Positions 26,739 through 35,413 of a DNA stretch of 64,000 nt are shown here, piece after piece. Both the position numbers and the translations under genes were made by a program. This stretch comes from Acetobacter sp. (GTDB taxonomy: Bacteria > Pseudomonadota > Alphaproteobacteria > Acetobacterales > Acetobacteraceae). The DNA is taken from positions 1-64,000 of the forward strand of contig JAFVHT010000059.1 of assembly GCA_017474285.1 (NCBI GenBank), written 5' to 3'. Positions within the stretch are counted from its first letter, which is position 1, and each line of letters begins with the position of its first letter. Below the pieces are notes generated by a model. It was not told the origin of the DNA, ran no database searches, and saw nothing but the letters and a program-made list of their open reading frames with translations.

Positions 26739-26933
26739 ATGGCAGAAAAATGCCCTAAATGCGGATCGTATAATAAAAAGGTAAGAACAGCTGCTATCGA
26801 CTCAGTGGCAGGAAGTGCTGTTTCTGGTATCGGCACTCTTGTTGGTGGGCTTGCAGGACTAGTTGGAGGGTTTCTCTTAAGTCTAGTAAACACAAATCAT
26901 CACTGTAAAAACTGCGGTCATACGTGGTTGTAA
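26739..26933 (+). CDS. Small zinc-ribbon protein with a glycine-zipper membrane segment
   Basis: The product has 64 residues. CPKCG (5-9) and the C-terminal CKNCGH form a split four-cysteine zinc ribbon. Between them lies a Gly/Ala/Val-rich stretch (SAVSGIGTLVGGLAGLVGG) that could insert in a membrane as one or two helices or pack as a glycine zipper. The ATG start is preceded by aaagaga. I know no defined function; similar short ribbon-plus-hydrophobic proteins are annotated as hypothetical. It is transcribed alone, with a possible terminator at 26980-27012. Confidence 0.7.
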   Translation: MAEKCPKCGSYNKKVRTAAIDSVAGSAVSGIGTLVGGLAGLVGGFLLSLVNTNHHCKNCGHTWL

Positions 26934-27262
26934 GTTTTAGCCTTCTTTTCCTCACATTTTTTAGCTTTCAAAGTTTTTAGAAGGGTTTGTTTTATCGCGC
27001 CCTTCCTTTTTTATTTGTTCTAGCCTCAAGTTTATATATTGTTACTTGCCCACAAAAAGACCTTTTTTGTCTTTATTCTCTTTTCATTGTCTTGACGTTT
27101 TTTGTCATTTTCTATACCCTCGCATCATTATTGACCCGTTTTATCGCGGTGGTTTGATCTCGTTTAAGGCTATGCTTAAAGAAAGGTTTTTATGTCTTTT
27201 TTTAACGTGTCTTAACCACCTATTTATCATAACTCTAACAATAACACAATGAGGAGTGACTC
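26934..27262. other. Gap before sodB
   Basis: It contains a likely plus-strand terminator at 26980-27012: the stem gaaggg / cccttc with a 14-base loop, followed by ctttttt. The rest is the sodB upstream region. A 68-codon frame at 27046-27252 has no ribosome binding site and is not convincing. No Fur or other operator was recognised. Confidence 0.45.
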
Positions 27263-27874
27263 ATGGCGTTTGAATTACCCGCCCTTCCCTATACCGCCAA
27301 TACCCTTGGAACACGTGGTATGTGCCAAGAAACGCTTGAATATCATCATGGCAAGCACCATCAAGCGTATGTTACCGCGCTGAACACATTGCTTGAAAGC
27401 AAACCGGAATTTCATGGGCATTCTTTAGACGATATTATTAAAGCAAGCCACAATAAACCGGATCTTGTTGGGCTTTTCAACAATGCGGGGCAACATTGGA
27501 ATCACTCTTTTTTCTGGAATAGCCTTTCTGCTAAAGGCGGAGAAATCCCTAAAACGCTCGCGGCTAAAATTACGCAAGATTTCGGCAGTGTTGACACGTT
27601 CAAAGAGGAATTTCGTAAAGCAGCAACCACGCAATTTGGTTCAGGTTGGGCATGGTTAGTGCTCGGTAAAGATGGCAAGCTCGCCATTACAAAAACAGCC
27701 AACGCGAGCAGCCCTCTTGCCGAAGGACACGGTACAGCCCTCCTCACTGCCGATGTGTGGGAACACGCCTATTATATTGATTTCCGCAACCGTCGCCCTG
27801 ATTATATCACGAACTTTTTGGATAAATTAGCCAATTATGAGTTCGCAGAGGCACGGCTTAAAGAGGCTTCTTAA
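27263..27874 (+). CDS. sodB: Superoxide dismutase, iron type
   Basis: This 203-residue cytosolic enzyme dismutates superoxide to H2O2 and O2. Metal ligands are visible as H28 (EYHHGKHH), H81 (HWNHSFFW), D164 and H168 (DVWEHAY). The outer-sphere glutamine (NNAGQHWNH, Q77) sits at the position characteristic of Fe rather than Mn enzymes, so iron is expected, though cambialistic use is possible. A strong gaggagt precedes ATG, and a terminator follows at 27908-27940. It is transcribed alone. Confidence 0.95.
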   Translation: MAFELPALPYTANTLGTRGMCQETLEYHHGKHHQAYVTALNTLLESKPEFHGHSLDDIIKASHNKPDLVGLFNNAGQHWNHSFFWNSLSAKGGEIPKTLAAKITQDFGSVDTFKEEFRKAATTQFGSGWAWLVLGKDGKLAITKTANASSPLAEGHGTALLTADVWEHAYYIDFRNRRPDYITNFLDKLANYEFAEARLKEAS

Positions 27875-27907
27875 GTTTCCCTCTTTCGTTTTTATGATTT
27901 ACACTTA

Positions 27908-27940
27908 AAAACTATGCCCCTTAACAGGCATAGTTTTTTT
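27908..27940 (+). terminator. Terminator after sodB
   Basis: A perfect 11-bp stem (aaaactatgcc / ggcatagtttt) with an 8-base loop is followed by a run of T. Confidence 0.85.
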
Positions 27941-28375
27941 GTTGTTTGCTTCTTTTATCATATGAGCATTTTTTTGTGTGACTATCATATAGCATTAGGA
28001 TAGTGTTGGAGTGTGGTAAAGATAGTAGTAGGTTATTTTTCTTTGTGTTGTGTCTATTTTTGAGGTGTTTTTTTTATAAGTAAGGTTCCTCTATTTTTCT
28101 TTATAGCCTGTATCCTGTATCAAGAATGAAAGAGCGTAGGACGTATTTATCATAAACAACTTTCCAACTGCGTTTAAGTATGGATATTCAAGTCAGTTTA
28201 TTAGATAAAAGGATAGGTGGTATTTTGGTGAAGGGCAGACTTTAAGGTTGTCTTTTTTTGTTATATGTCCAAAAGAGGTAAAAATGTGACCTCCCTCCCC
28301 CCTCTTTAAGGCATTCTTTTTTCGTGTTACACTTTTTTCGCTTATTTTGATCGTATACCTCTCATTGTGCATTTT
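27941..28375. other. A+T-rich gap before mlaE
   Basis: No gene or RNA was recognised. The segment is rich in T on the plus strand and ends in the mlaE upstream region. A weak stem (agac / gtct, around 28237-28254) before a run of seven T could be a terminator for an unseen transcript. A minus-strand 96-codon frame (28193-28483) mostly overlaps mlaE and looks spurious. Confidence 0.4.
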
Positions 28376-29164
28376 ATGATAAATAGTGTAACAAACCTCA
28401 TAACAAACCTCGGGCGTGCTACCCTTGCCCTTATCCATGAAACAGGAGCTATTGCACTTTTTGCGTTTGTAGGGTTTTCCCACATTGTACGACCGCCTTT
28501 TTATCCCCGTATTTTTTTGAGTAGTTTTCTTGAAACAGGTTTTTTTTCCCTGCCTGTGGTTGCCCTTACAGCTTTATTTTCAGGCGGAGTTATTGCGTTA
28601 CAATCTTATACAGGCTTTTCTCAATATCACGCTCAAAGTGCTATTGCGGGAATTGTCACCCTTACTGTAACACGAGAACTTGGACCCGTTCTTGCGGGGC
28701 TTATGGTAACGGGGCGTGTTGGTGCCTCTATTGCCGCACAAATTGGCACGATGCGCGTGACCGACCAAATTGATGCTTTAAGCACACTTTCCACGAACCC
28801 GATGAAATATCTTGTAGCACCGCGGCTTTTAGCGGCTATTATTGCGCTTCCGTTACTCGTAATTATTGCCGATATTTTAGGTGTTGCAGGCGGGTTTATG
28901 GTGGCTGTGTTCAAACTTGGGTTTTCCCCTACCGCTTATATTACAGCAACACTCAACAGTCTCACCCAAAAAGATGTCACCATAGGCTTAGTTAAAGCCG
29001 CCGTTTTTGGGTTTCTTATTGCCCTTATGGGGTGTTATCAAGGCTATACCAGTAAAAATGGTGCTGAAGGCGTAGGGTCTGCCACAACGGCGGCGGTGGT
29101 TACAGCCTCTATTTTACTGCTTACACTGGATTATCTGATTACGGATTTGTTTTTCTCTTATTGA
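28376..29164 (+). CDS. mlaE: MlaE-type ABC transporter permease
   Basis: This inner-membrane permease of about 262 residues belongs to a Mla-type phospholipid transport system that keeps the outer membrane asymmetric. The MlaE signature is clear: GGVIALQSYTGFSQY, then VTRELGPVLAGLMVTGRVG, IGTMRVTDQIDAL and GCYQGYTSKNGAEGVG. Several membrane spans follow the N-terminal amphipathic helix. ATG 28376 is preferred; a GTG three codons earlier is possible. mlaF follows within 16 bases. The substrate-binding MlaD gene normally found next is absent here. Confidence 0.92.
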   Translation: MINSVTNLITNLGRATLALIHETGAIALFAFVGFSHIVRPPFYPRIFLSSFLETGFFSLPVVALTALFSGGVIALQSYTGFSQYHAQSAIAGIVTLTVTRELGPVLAGLMVTGRVGASIAAQIGTMRVTDQIDALSTLSTNPMKYLVAPRLLAAIIALPLLVIIADILGVAGGFMVAVFKLGFSPTAYITATLNSLTQKDVTIGLVKAAVFGFLIALMGCYQGYTSKNGAEGVGSATTAAVVTASILLLTLDYLITDLFFSY

Positions 29165-29180
29165 TTTGATTTCTGTTTTC

Positions 29181-29975
29181 ATGACCTCCTCCCCCACCAT
29201 ACCGCCTAAAATCCGTATTCGTGATTTATGTAAATCCTTTGGCGCTAAAACAGTGTTAGACGATGTTTCTCTTGATATTCCTGCAGGAACGTCGTTTGTG
29301 ATTATTGGCAGTTCGGGCAGTGGTAAATCAGTTTTATTACGGTGTTTATTAGGACTGATGACTCCTGATTCAGGGTTGATTGAATTTGATGGAGAAAATA
29401 TTTTAAACGTTTCCGCCAAACGACAAAAAGACGTGCAACACCGTATTGGTATGTTGTTTCAAAATGCAGCTCTCTTTGATAGCCTCCCCGTATGGGAAAA
29501 TGTGACTTTTGGCTTATTAGCACGCAAATTGATCCCCTATCGTCAGGCGCGCGCTCATGCCTGCACATTATTAGCTCAAGTGGGATTAGACTCTGCGGTA
29601 GCTGATTTATATCCTGCAGAATTATCGGGCGGTATGCAAAAACGCGTAGGCTTAGCGCGGGCTATTGCCACGAAGCCTGATATTCTCTTTTTCGATGAAC
29701 CCACCACAGGATTAGACCCTTTGACAGGTGCTGTGATTGATGATTTGATTGTTGATTGTGTCAAAAAAAACGGATCTACTGCCCTTGCTATTACGCATGA
29801 CATGGCGTCCGCCCAACGAATTGGTGATGAAGCAGCGATGCTTTATCAAGGGCGGTTGATTTGGCAAGGTCCTGCTGCTTCGCTTATGGAAAGCGGGAAT
29901 GCCTACGTTGATCAGTTTACCCATGGCCGTAGTCAAGGTCCTATCCCGATTGAAGGGTGCCACTCACAAGCTTAA
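29181..29975 (+). CDS. mlaF: MlaF-type ABC transporter ATP-binding protein
   Basis: This is the ATPase of about 264 residues that partners MlaE. Walker A GSSGSGKS, the Q-loop MLFQNAALFD, the signature LSGGMQKR, Walker B ILFFDEPT and the switch His (ITHD) are all present. ATG 29181 begins MTSSPTIPPKIR; an upstream TTG (29166) would add five residues. The protein ends about 40 residues beyond the core fold, as MlaF proteins do. It is co-transcribed with mlaE, and a small lipoprotein gene follows 31 bases later. Confidence 0.92.
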   Translation: MTSSPTIPPKIRIRDLCKSFGAKTVLDDVSLDIPAGTSFVIIGSSGSGKSVLLRCLLGLMTPDSGLIEFDGENILNVSAKRQKDVQHRIGMLFQNAALFDSLPVWENVTFGLLARKLIPYRQARAHACTLLAQVGLDSAVADLYPAELSGGMQKRVGLARAIATKPDILFFDEPTTGLDPLTGAVIDDLIVDCVKKNGSTALAITHDMASAQRIGDEAAMLYQGRLIWQGPAASLMESGNAYVDQFTHGRSQGPIPIEGCHSQA

Positions 29976-30006
29976 CCTTTAACGTATTTTTCAGAAAGAT
30001 TTTTCT

Positions 30007-30201
30007 ATGACCTCTTTTCTTCCATCTCTTTTTAATTCTGTTTCTCATCGGGCTTTTATCCGCATTTTCTTGTGTATTGGCTTTTTGGTAAGCCTAAGCC
30101 TAACAGCCTGCAGTAACGAACTCACCCATATGACAAAACCCTCTCAATGGGAAAAATATGGCTACCGTACCCATTTACAAAATAGTAGTGATGATGACTA
30201 A
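30007..30201 (+). CDS. Small lipoprotein of unknown function
   Basis: The 64-residue product has a long, typical signal peptide (IRIFLCIGFLVSLSL) and the lipobox LTAC, giving a mature lipoprotein of about 30 residues beginning CSNELTHM and ending in acidic SSDDD. It follows mlaE-mlaF on the same strand. That position could mean a role with the lipid transporter, but the mature part is too short to assign. No match to a known family is evident. Confidence 0.65.
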   Translation: MTSFLPSLFNSVSHRAFIRIFLCIGFLVSLSLTACSNELTHMTKPSQWEKYGYRTHLQNSSDDD

Positions 30202-30261
30202 CGTCTCTGCTTAACACCTCTTTCCTTACCCTATAAGAAAATACTGTTTTAGAACATAGAG

Positions 30262-31749
30262 TTAAAATACGTTTTCATGAAATGTGTCAAGATCGGCAAA
30301 ACGAGTAAAGGTACTATCAAAGAAGAGATCAATTTTCCCAGTCGGACCGTGACGTTGTTTTTCAAGAATGAGTTCAGCTTTATTGTGAACTTTCTCCATT
30401 TTCCTTTGAAAATCCTCCGTAGCGGCAATATATTTTTCTTGTGAGTCAAAACTTGTTTCTTGTGGTTCCCTTTGTTGGAGATAATATTCTTCACGGTAAA
30501 TAAACATCACAATATCGGCATCTTGCTCAATAGAACCAGACTCTCTTAAATCTGAGAGCATGGGGCGTTTATTTTCTCGGTTTTCCACTTGGCGCGATAA
30601 TTGTGATAACGCTAAAACAGGTACTTCAAACTCTTTCGCAAGATTTTTTAACCCTTGTGTAATCATCGAAATTTCTAAAACACGGCTTTCTGCCCGTGAG
30701 CCTACCGCAGGGCGCATCAGCTGTAAATAATCCACAACAATGAAATTAAGCCCGCGCATACGTTTTAATCGCCGACAACGTGCCCGCATGGCTGATAACG
30801 TAATTGCTGGAGTATCATCAATCAATAAAGGAAGCGATTCAAGTTCGTGGCTGACTTTTACAAAACGATCAAAATCTTTTTGATCAATATCGCCTCGACG
30901 AATTTTCTCTACAGAAACTTCGGCTTGTTCAGAAAGAATACGCGTTGCTAATTGTTCAGCTGACATTTCTAATGAAAAAACAGCAACGCATCCTTTGGGA
31001 CACCCTCTCTTTTCTTGTGCCTCGCGCATAATCGCTTGCGCAGCAGAACATGCCATTTTTGTGGCAAGAGCAGTTTTACCCATACCCGGACGACCAGCAA
31101 GAATAAGCAAATCAGACGGATGAAGCCCGCCCGTTTTTTTATCCAGATCACGCAAGCCAGACGTAAGCCCCGTTACATGCCCAGAATTATGAAAAGCCCG
31201 TTCTGCACTTTGAATGGCTTGTGTTAATGCTGAACGAAAAGGAACAAAATCCTCACTACCTTTTTTGCTTGTAAGCTTAAAAAGTTCTTCTTCCCCTATT
31301 TCAATCTGATCTTCCCCTGTGCGCCCATCAGCAACATCAAAAGCCCCATTAACAATATTTTCCCCAATGTCAATAAGTTGCCGCCGAATCCAACAATCGT
31401 AAATGGCACGCCCGTAATCTACCACATTGATAATACTAATCATGGAAGTGACTAAGCGCGCGACGTAGGAAAAGCCCCCCACCTCCTCAAGGGCTTTAGA
31501 ATATTCTAATTCTTGTTTCAGCATATTCGGGTCAGCCAGCTGTCCGCTATCAATGCGCCGCGCAATAACTGTATAAATATACCCGTTTACACGGTGAGAA
31601 AAATGTTCCCCCAACAAAAAATCCGCCACACGATCATAGGCTTTATTATTGGTAAGCAACGCTCCAAGAAGGGCTTGTTCTGCCTCAATATTCGCGGGAG
31701 GGTGTCGCATAGCAAGGGTTAAAGGAGATTCTTTTTTCGTATCCATCAT
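30262..31749 (-). CDS. dnaB: Replicative DNA helicase DnaB
   Basis: This 495-residue hexameric helicase unwinds the parental strands at the replication fork and recruits primase. The N-terminal DnaB domain (PPANIEAEQALLGALL) leads to the RecA-like core with Walker A GRPGMGKT, Walker B FIVVDYLQLM, ALSQLSRQVE and the arginine-finger region KQRHGPTG. No intein is present. The ribosome binding site aaaggggt precedes ATG. The upstream epimerase gene on the same strand is only 44 bases away. Confidence 0.95.
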   Translation of the reverse strand: MMDTKKESPLTLAMRHPPANIEAEQALLGALLTNNKAYDRVADFLLGEHFSHRVNGYIYTVIARRIDSGQLADPNMLKQELEYSKALEEVGGFSYVARLVTSMISIINVVDYGRAIYDCWIRRQLIDIGENIVNGAFDVADGRTGEDQIEIGEEELFKLTSKKGSEDFVPFRSALTQAIQSAERAFHNSGHVTGLTSGLRDLDKKTGGLHPSDLLILAGRPGMGKTALATKMACSAAQAIMREAQEKRGCPKGCVAVFSLEMSAEQLATRILSEQAEVSVEKIRRGDIDQKDFDRFVKVSHELESLPLLIDDTPAITLSAMRARCRRLKRMRGLNFIVVDYLQLMRPAVGSRAESRVLEISMITQGLKNLAKEFEVPVLALSQLSRQVENRENKRPMLSDLRESGSIEQDADIVMFIYREEYYLQQREPQETSFDSQEKYIAATEDFQRKMEKVHNKAELILEKQRHGPTGKIDLFFDSTFTRFADLDTFHENVF

Positions 31750-31793
31750 ACCCCTTTCTGACTATAATCTAACTATAAAGGGTGTTCCAAATT

Positions 31794-33029
31794 TTAAACA
31801 AACCCCTCAACCGCCTTATTAAGGCTATCATACGCTGTTACAATATGGTACATCGAACTCGTTGGAATACGATCGGCAATAATATTACCTTGATGATCAT
31901 ATTCCTCAATCCATCTACCTAAAGGAGCGGGGGCAAAATACCGATTCAAAATATTATTCCCTACGATTACTGCAAACGCTAAATCTGACTCAGGGTTATC
32001 GGCATAAGAAGCATGCGTCAGCACACCACGGAGTGTTTCAGTTTGCACCCAAAGGCGAAACGTCTCTTTTAACACAGATCCTTGTCGACTCACCGCATAA
32101 CGCACAAGCCCAACCTGAGAAGCTATTTGAGAGTCATCACTTTGAGATTCGGTTGGAGACACTACACCATAACGCCGCGCAAAATGATATAATGCTTCTG
32201 CCTGCGGGCGAGTATAAATCCCTGTTGCTTGCTGATATGCCTGTAATAACCACACCCATTCAAAATGGTGCCCAGGCTCAACCCTTTGCCCCGCTTGCCC
32301 TGCAGCGGGTTGCCAATGAGGTGTAAAATACTCTCCCAAAGTACCCGTTTGTTTATCATAAAAACGTGTATTAAACAAATCATAAAGCGCATGAGCGCGG
32401 TCAAGATCTTTTTTTTCACCTGTGGTTTGATAGAGAGCTAAAACGGCTTCTAATAAGTGCATATGGGGATTTTGTTGCCCCTCTTCATTTTCTTTTGGCA
32501 AAGAATTAAAAAAACCACCCTCAGGGCGAGACATTTCTTGATCAATCCATGCCAGTGTTTTACGTGCGTAAAACACAGATTCCCTCACAGAAGAATCGTT
32601 TTGAAGCCTGCCATACCATGCTAATGCAAACACAACAAAAGCAAGATCATATAAATCAGCCGTCGGGTCTAACATTTCTCCCGCGCGAGATAATTGTCGC
32701 CCCCAAGCGCCATGCCACGCCCCGTGATCCTCACGGCGTGCACGTAATAAAAAACGAAAAATGCTTTCGGCACGTTGAGCAGCCTCTGTGTACCCTTGCA
32801 AAGCTGCCCATGAAAACACAAAAAGCTGGCGCGCTTGTACGCGTACACGCTTAAACGGCGGCAATGCTGGCACGCCAGAACGGGTTAAATGTTCCTGCGC
32901 GCCTAAACGAGCGGGATCAGTCTGATCGCCATCACAGCCTGTTGTTGCCCAAAAAGGAAAAGCCTGCTCAAATAACCACTGCTGAAAACGATCTCTTACA
33001 GCAATTAGTTCCTCTAATGAGGTTGTCAT
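31794..33029 (-). CDS. AGE-family sugar epimerase/isomerase
   Basis: The 411-residue protein has the (alpha/alpha)6 barrel of N-acylglucosamine 2-epimerase and mannose-6-phosphate isomerase-like enzymes. Family signs are FVFSWAALQGY, LYDLAFVVFALAWYGR, NPHMHLLEAVLALYQ, the active-site EPGHHFEWVWLLQ with its His pair, and a C-terminal YHIVTAYDSL. The substrate cannot be fixed from sequence; mannose-6-phosphate, N-acetylglucosamine or a related sugar is possible. Its start overlaps the hldE stop by four bases, so it is translated with the ADP-heptose enzyme and may supply or edit a sugar for surface polysaccharide. Confidence 0.8.
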   Translation of the reverse strand: MTTSLEELIAVRDRFQQWLFEQAFPFWATTGCDGDQTDPARLGAQEHLTRSGVPALPPFKRVRVQARQLFVFSWAALQGYTEAAQRAESIFRFLLRARREDHGAWHGAWGRQLSRAGEMLDPTADLYDLAFVVFALAWYGRLQNDSSVRESVFYARKTLAWIDQEMSRPEGGFFNSLPKENEEGQQNPHMHLLEAVLALYQTTGEKKDLDRAHALYDLFNTRFYDKQTGTLGEYFTPHWQPAAGQAGQRVEPGHHFEWVWLLQAYQQATGIYTRPQAEALYHFARRYGVVSPTESQSDDSQIASQVGLVRYAVSRQGSVLKETFRLWVQTETLRGVLTHASYADNPESDLAFAVIVGNNILNRYFAPAPLGRWIEEYDHQGNIIADRIPTSSMYHIVTAYDSLNKAVEGFV

Positions 33030-34468
33030 ACGCCACGCACCCGCCCTATAATAGCTGTGGTCGAATGCCCTTCCCTTAAAGTCACCAGCAAAAGCTGCCC
33101 CCCTGTTGCCTGCACAATATCTGCCCCAACAACCTCTTCTGGTTTATAATCTGCCCCTTTAATTAAGACATCAGGGGTTAACACACGGATAACCTCAAGG
33201 GGAGTATCTTCATCAAACGCAACAACAGCATCAACATAGCGCAGAGCCGCAATAACGGTTGCCCGTGCCTCTAAGGTGTTCACGGGACGATCTTCCCCTT
33301 TTAGACGGCGAATACTCGCATCGGTGTTAAGTGCCACCACAAGCCTGTCACATGCGGCACGCGCTTGAGCTAAAAGATCCACATGACCCGGGTGAAGAAT
33401 ATCAAAACAGCCATTTGTAAAGCCTACTTTTAACCCACGCGCCTGCCAACGTATCACTTGGGCTTGAGCCGCAGCAAGGGGTAATACACGCGCAACCACA
33501 GCTTTAGCCCCTTGATCGTCTAATTCGTTGAGGACTTCTTGGATATTGGCGGTTGCTGTCCCCAATTTCCCCACCACAACGCCGGCAGCAGCGTTGGCAA
33601 TATGCACCCCCTCCTCTAACGGCATACCCGCCCCAGCAGTCAAAGCAAGAGAGGCAATAACCGTATCCCCTGCCCCTGAAACATCAAATACTTCACGCGC
33701 ATGGGCAGGAACCGATAAAACACTCCCATGATCTCGTACCAACATCATACCTTTTTCAGAACGCGTAACCAACATGGCTTGCGCTTGCGCCTGCTCCATG
33801 ACTTGCCGCGCGGCTGCTTCAATGTGTTTCTCAGTGTCTAAAGCCATACCCCCAGAGGCTTGAGCAAGTTCACGTAAATTAGGCGTAATACAGGTTGCAC
33901 CCTGATAACGGGCATAATCTGCGCCTTTAGGGTCAACAAAAAAAGGAATATTTTTCGCTTTTGCCTGTTGGGCTAAGCATTTTAAAACAGCAGGGTGACA
34001 CACCCCTTTACCGTAATCTGACACCACCACCACTTGAACAGAGGACATATGTGCCGTAATAGCAGCACAAATATCCTCAATACCCTGCGCATGAAGGGGA
34101 ACATGGCTTTCTTCATCAACACGAACAACTTGTTGATGAGCTGCAATAAAACGTGTTTTACAAATCGTAGGGCGATCGGCGCTCATAGATAACACAGCCA
34201 AAAGCCCTTCATGACGGGCTAATTCAGCACGGAGGGCTTCGCCCGCTTCGTCTTGCCCAACTACCCCTATAAGAATTACTTGCCCGCCAAGAGAGAGAAT
34301 ATTGTTCGCTACGTTGCCAGCACCACCAGGCATTTCTCGCTTCGCGTTAGGCTCCAATAACAAAACAGGGACAGGCGCTTCAGGAGAAATACGTTCCATA
34401 CGACCGTATAAAAAACGATCAAGCATAATATCGCCCACGCACAATACAGTAACATGAGAAAAATCCAT
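33026..34468 (-). CDS. hldE: Bifunctional heptose-7-phosphate kinase / heptose-1-phosphate adenylyltransferase
   Basis: This two-domain enzyme of 480 residues makes ADP-heptose for the LPS inner core. The N-terminal PfkB kinase has GDIMLDRFLYGRMERISPEA, PGGAGNVANNI and the catalytic DVSGAGDTV. The C-terminal nucleotidyltransferase has GFTNGCFDILHPGHV and later IKGADYKPEE. ATG 34468 gives the usual N-terminus MDFSHVTVLCVGD; the longer frame to 34513 overlaps gmk. It sits between gmk (4-base gap) and an AGE-family epimerase (4-base overlap), so the three form an operon. Confidence 0.94.
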   Translation of the reverse strand: MDFSHVTVLCVGDIMLDRFLYGRMERISPEAPVPVLLLEPNAKREMPGGAGNVANNILSLGGQVILIGVVGQDEAGEALRAELARHEGLLAVLSMSADRPTICKTRFIAAHQQVVRVDEESHVPLHAQGIEDICAAITAHMSSVQVVVVSDYGKGVCHPAVLKCLAQQAKAKNIPFFVDPKGADYARYQGATCITPNLRELAQASGGMALDTEKHIEAAARQVMEQAQAQAMLVTRSEKGMMLVRDHGSVLSVPAHAREVFDVSGAGDTVIASLALTAGAGMPLEEGVHIANAAAGVVVGKLGTATANIQEVLNELDDQGAKAVVARVLPLAAAQAQVIRWQARGLKVGFTNGCFDILHPGHVDLLAQARAACDRLVVALNTDASIRRLKGEDRPVNTLEARATVIAALRYVDAVVAFDEDTPLEVIRVLTPDVLIKGADYKPEEVVGADIVQATGGQLLLVTLREGHSTTAIIGRVRGV

Positions 34469-34472
34469 AATC

Positions 34473-35123
34473 TTAGCCCCCCAACGTTGAGACAAACTGC
34501 CCAAGCCCCTCAATTTGGCGCGCCTTTGTTAAACGAGCAGCGTGGAGAATAGCACGCGTTTCAGCAATCGCATGTTCTAATTCTGAATTGATAATGACGT
34601 AATCAAACTCTTTCCAATGGGAAATTTCATCACGGGCTTCTGTCATTCTATGATCTATTTCCTCATGATGATCTGACTTGCGCCCTCGTAAACGGCGTTC
34701 AAGTTCTTCTAAAGACGGCGGGAGAATAAAAATACTCACGACATCATTAGGCAACGCATGACGCATTTGCCGATGCCCTTGCCAATCAATATCAAAAATC
34801 ACATCATACCCGGCTTGAAGTGCTGCTTCCACAGGAGCGCGAGGCGTTCCATAACTCCCCTTAAACACAGTAGCCCATTCTAACAGGGCTCCCTCTTTCA
34901 CCATAGCTCGAAATTGTTCAACACTACGAAAATGGTAATGCACACCATCTTGTTCACCCGGACGTGGAGGGCGCGTTGTAACGGAAATAGATGTTTGCAC
35001 ATAGGCTTCTGATTGTTGTAAAGCCTGTGTAATGGTTGATTTACCTGCCCCCGATGGGGCTGAAATCACCAAACACACCCCTCGCCTCGGTTTTATGGCT
35101 AACGGCTGCTTTTTTTTAATCAT
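34473..35123 (-). CDS. gmk: Guanylate kinase
   Basis: This 216-residue enzyme phosphorylates GMP to GDP. It has the P-loop SAPSGAGKST, the GMP-binding segment TTRPPRPGEQDGVHYHF, YGTPRAPVE, and the lid region LRGRKSD with MTEARDEISHW. It is slightly longer than E. coli Gmk through short extensions at both ends. It is the first gene of the gmk-hldE-epimerase operon. Confidence 0.95.
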   Translation of the reverse strand: MIKKKQPLAIKPRRGVCLVISAPSGAGKSTITQALQQSEAYVQTSISVTTRPPRPGEQDGVHYHFRSVEQFRAMVKEGALLEWATVFKGSYGTPRAPVEAALQAGYDVIFDIDWQGHRQMRHALPNDVVSIFILPPSLEELERRLRGRKSDHHEEIDHRMTEARDEISHWKEFDYVIINSELEHAIAETRAILHAARLTKARQIEGLGQFVSTLGG

Positions 35124-35413
35124 GGTGCAAAATCCCGTTCCTTATAATCCTCATGACACAGAATGCATTCTCAAAAGACTTTAACACGAAACGAGGCAAA
35201 AAGCCCCCTCAAATATGTTTAACCGAGCAACGTAAGATTAAGTCTTGATAAGTCAGTAGACAACGGTACAACACACAGATATTACGATTAGAGCGTGACA
35301 CCATGTTTTTAGTTTTTGTTATTTAGTATATATAAGCACAGATTAAAATAAATACAGATTAAAGCCTAAAAGTTTTGATATGAGTTTTGATCTACTAACG
35401 AAAGACGAACCCT

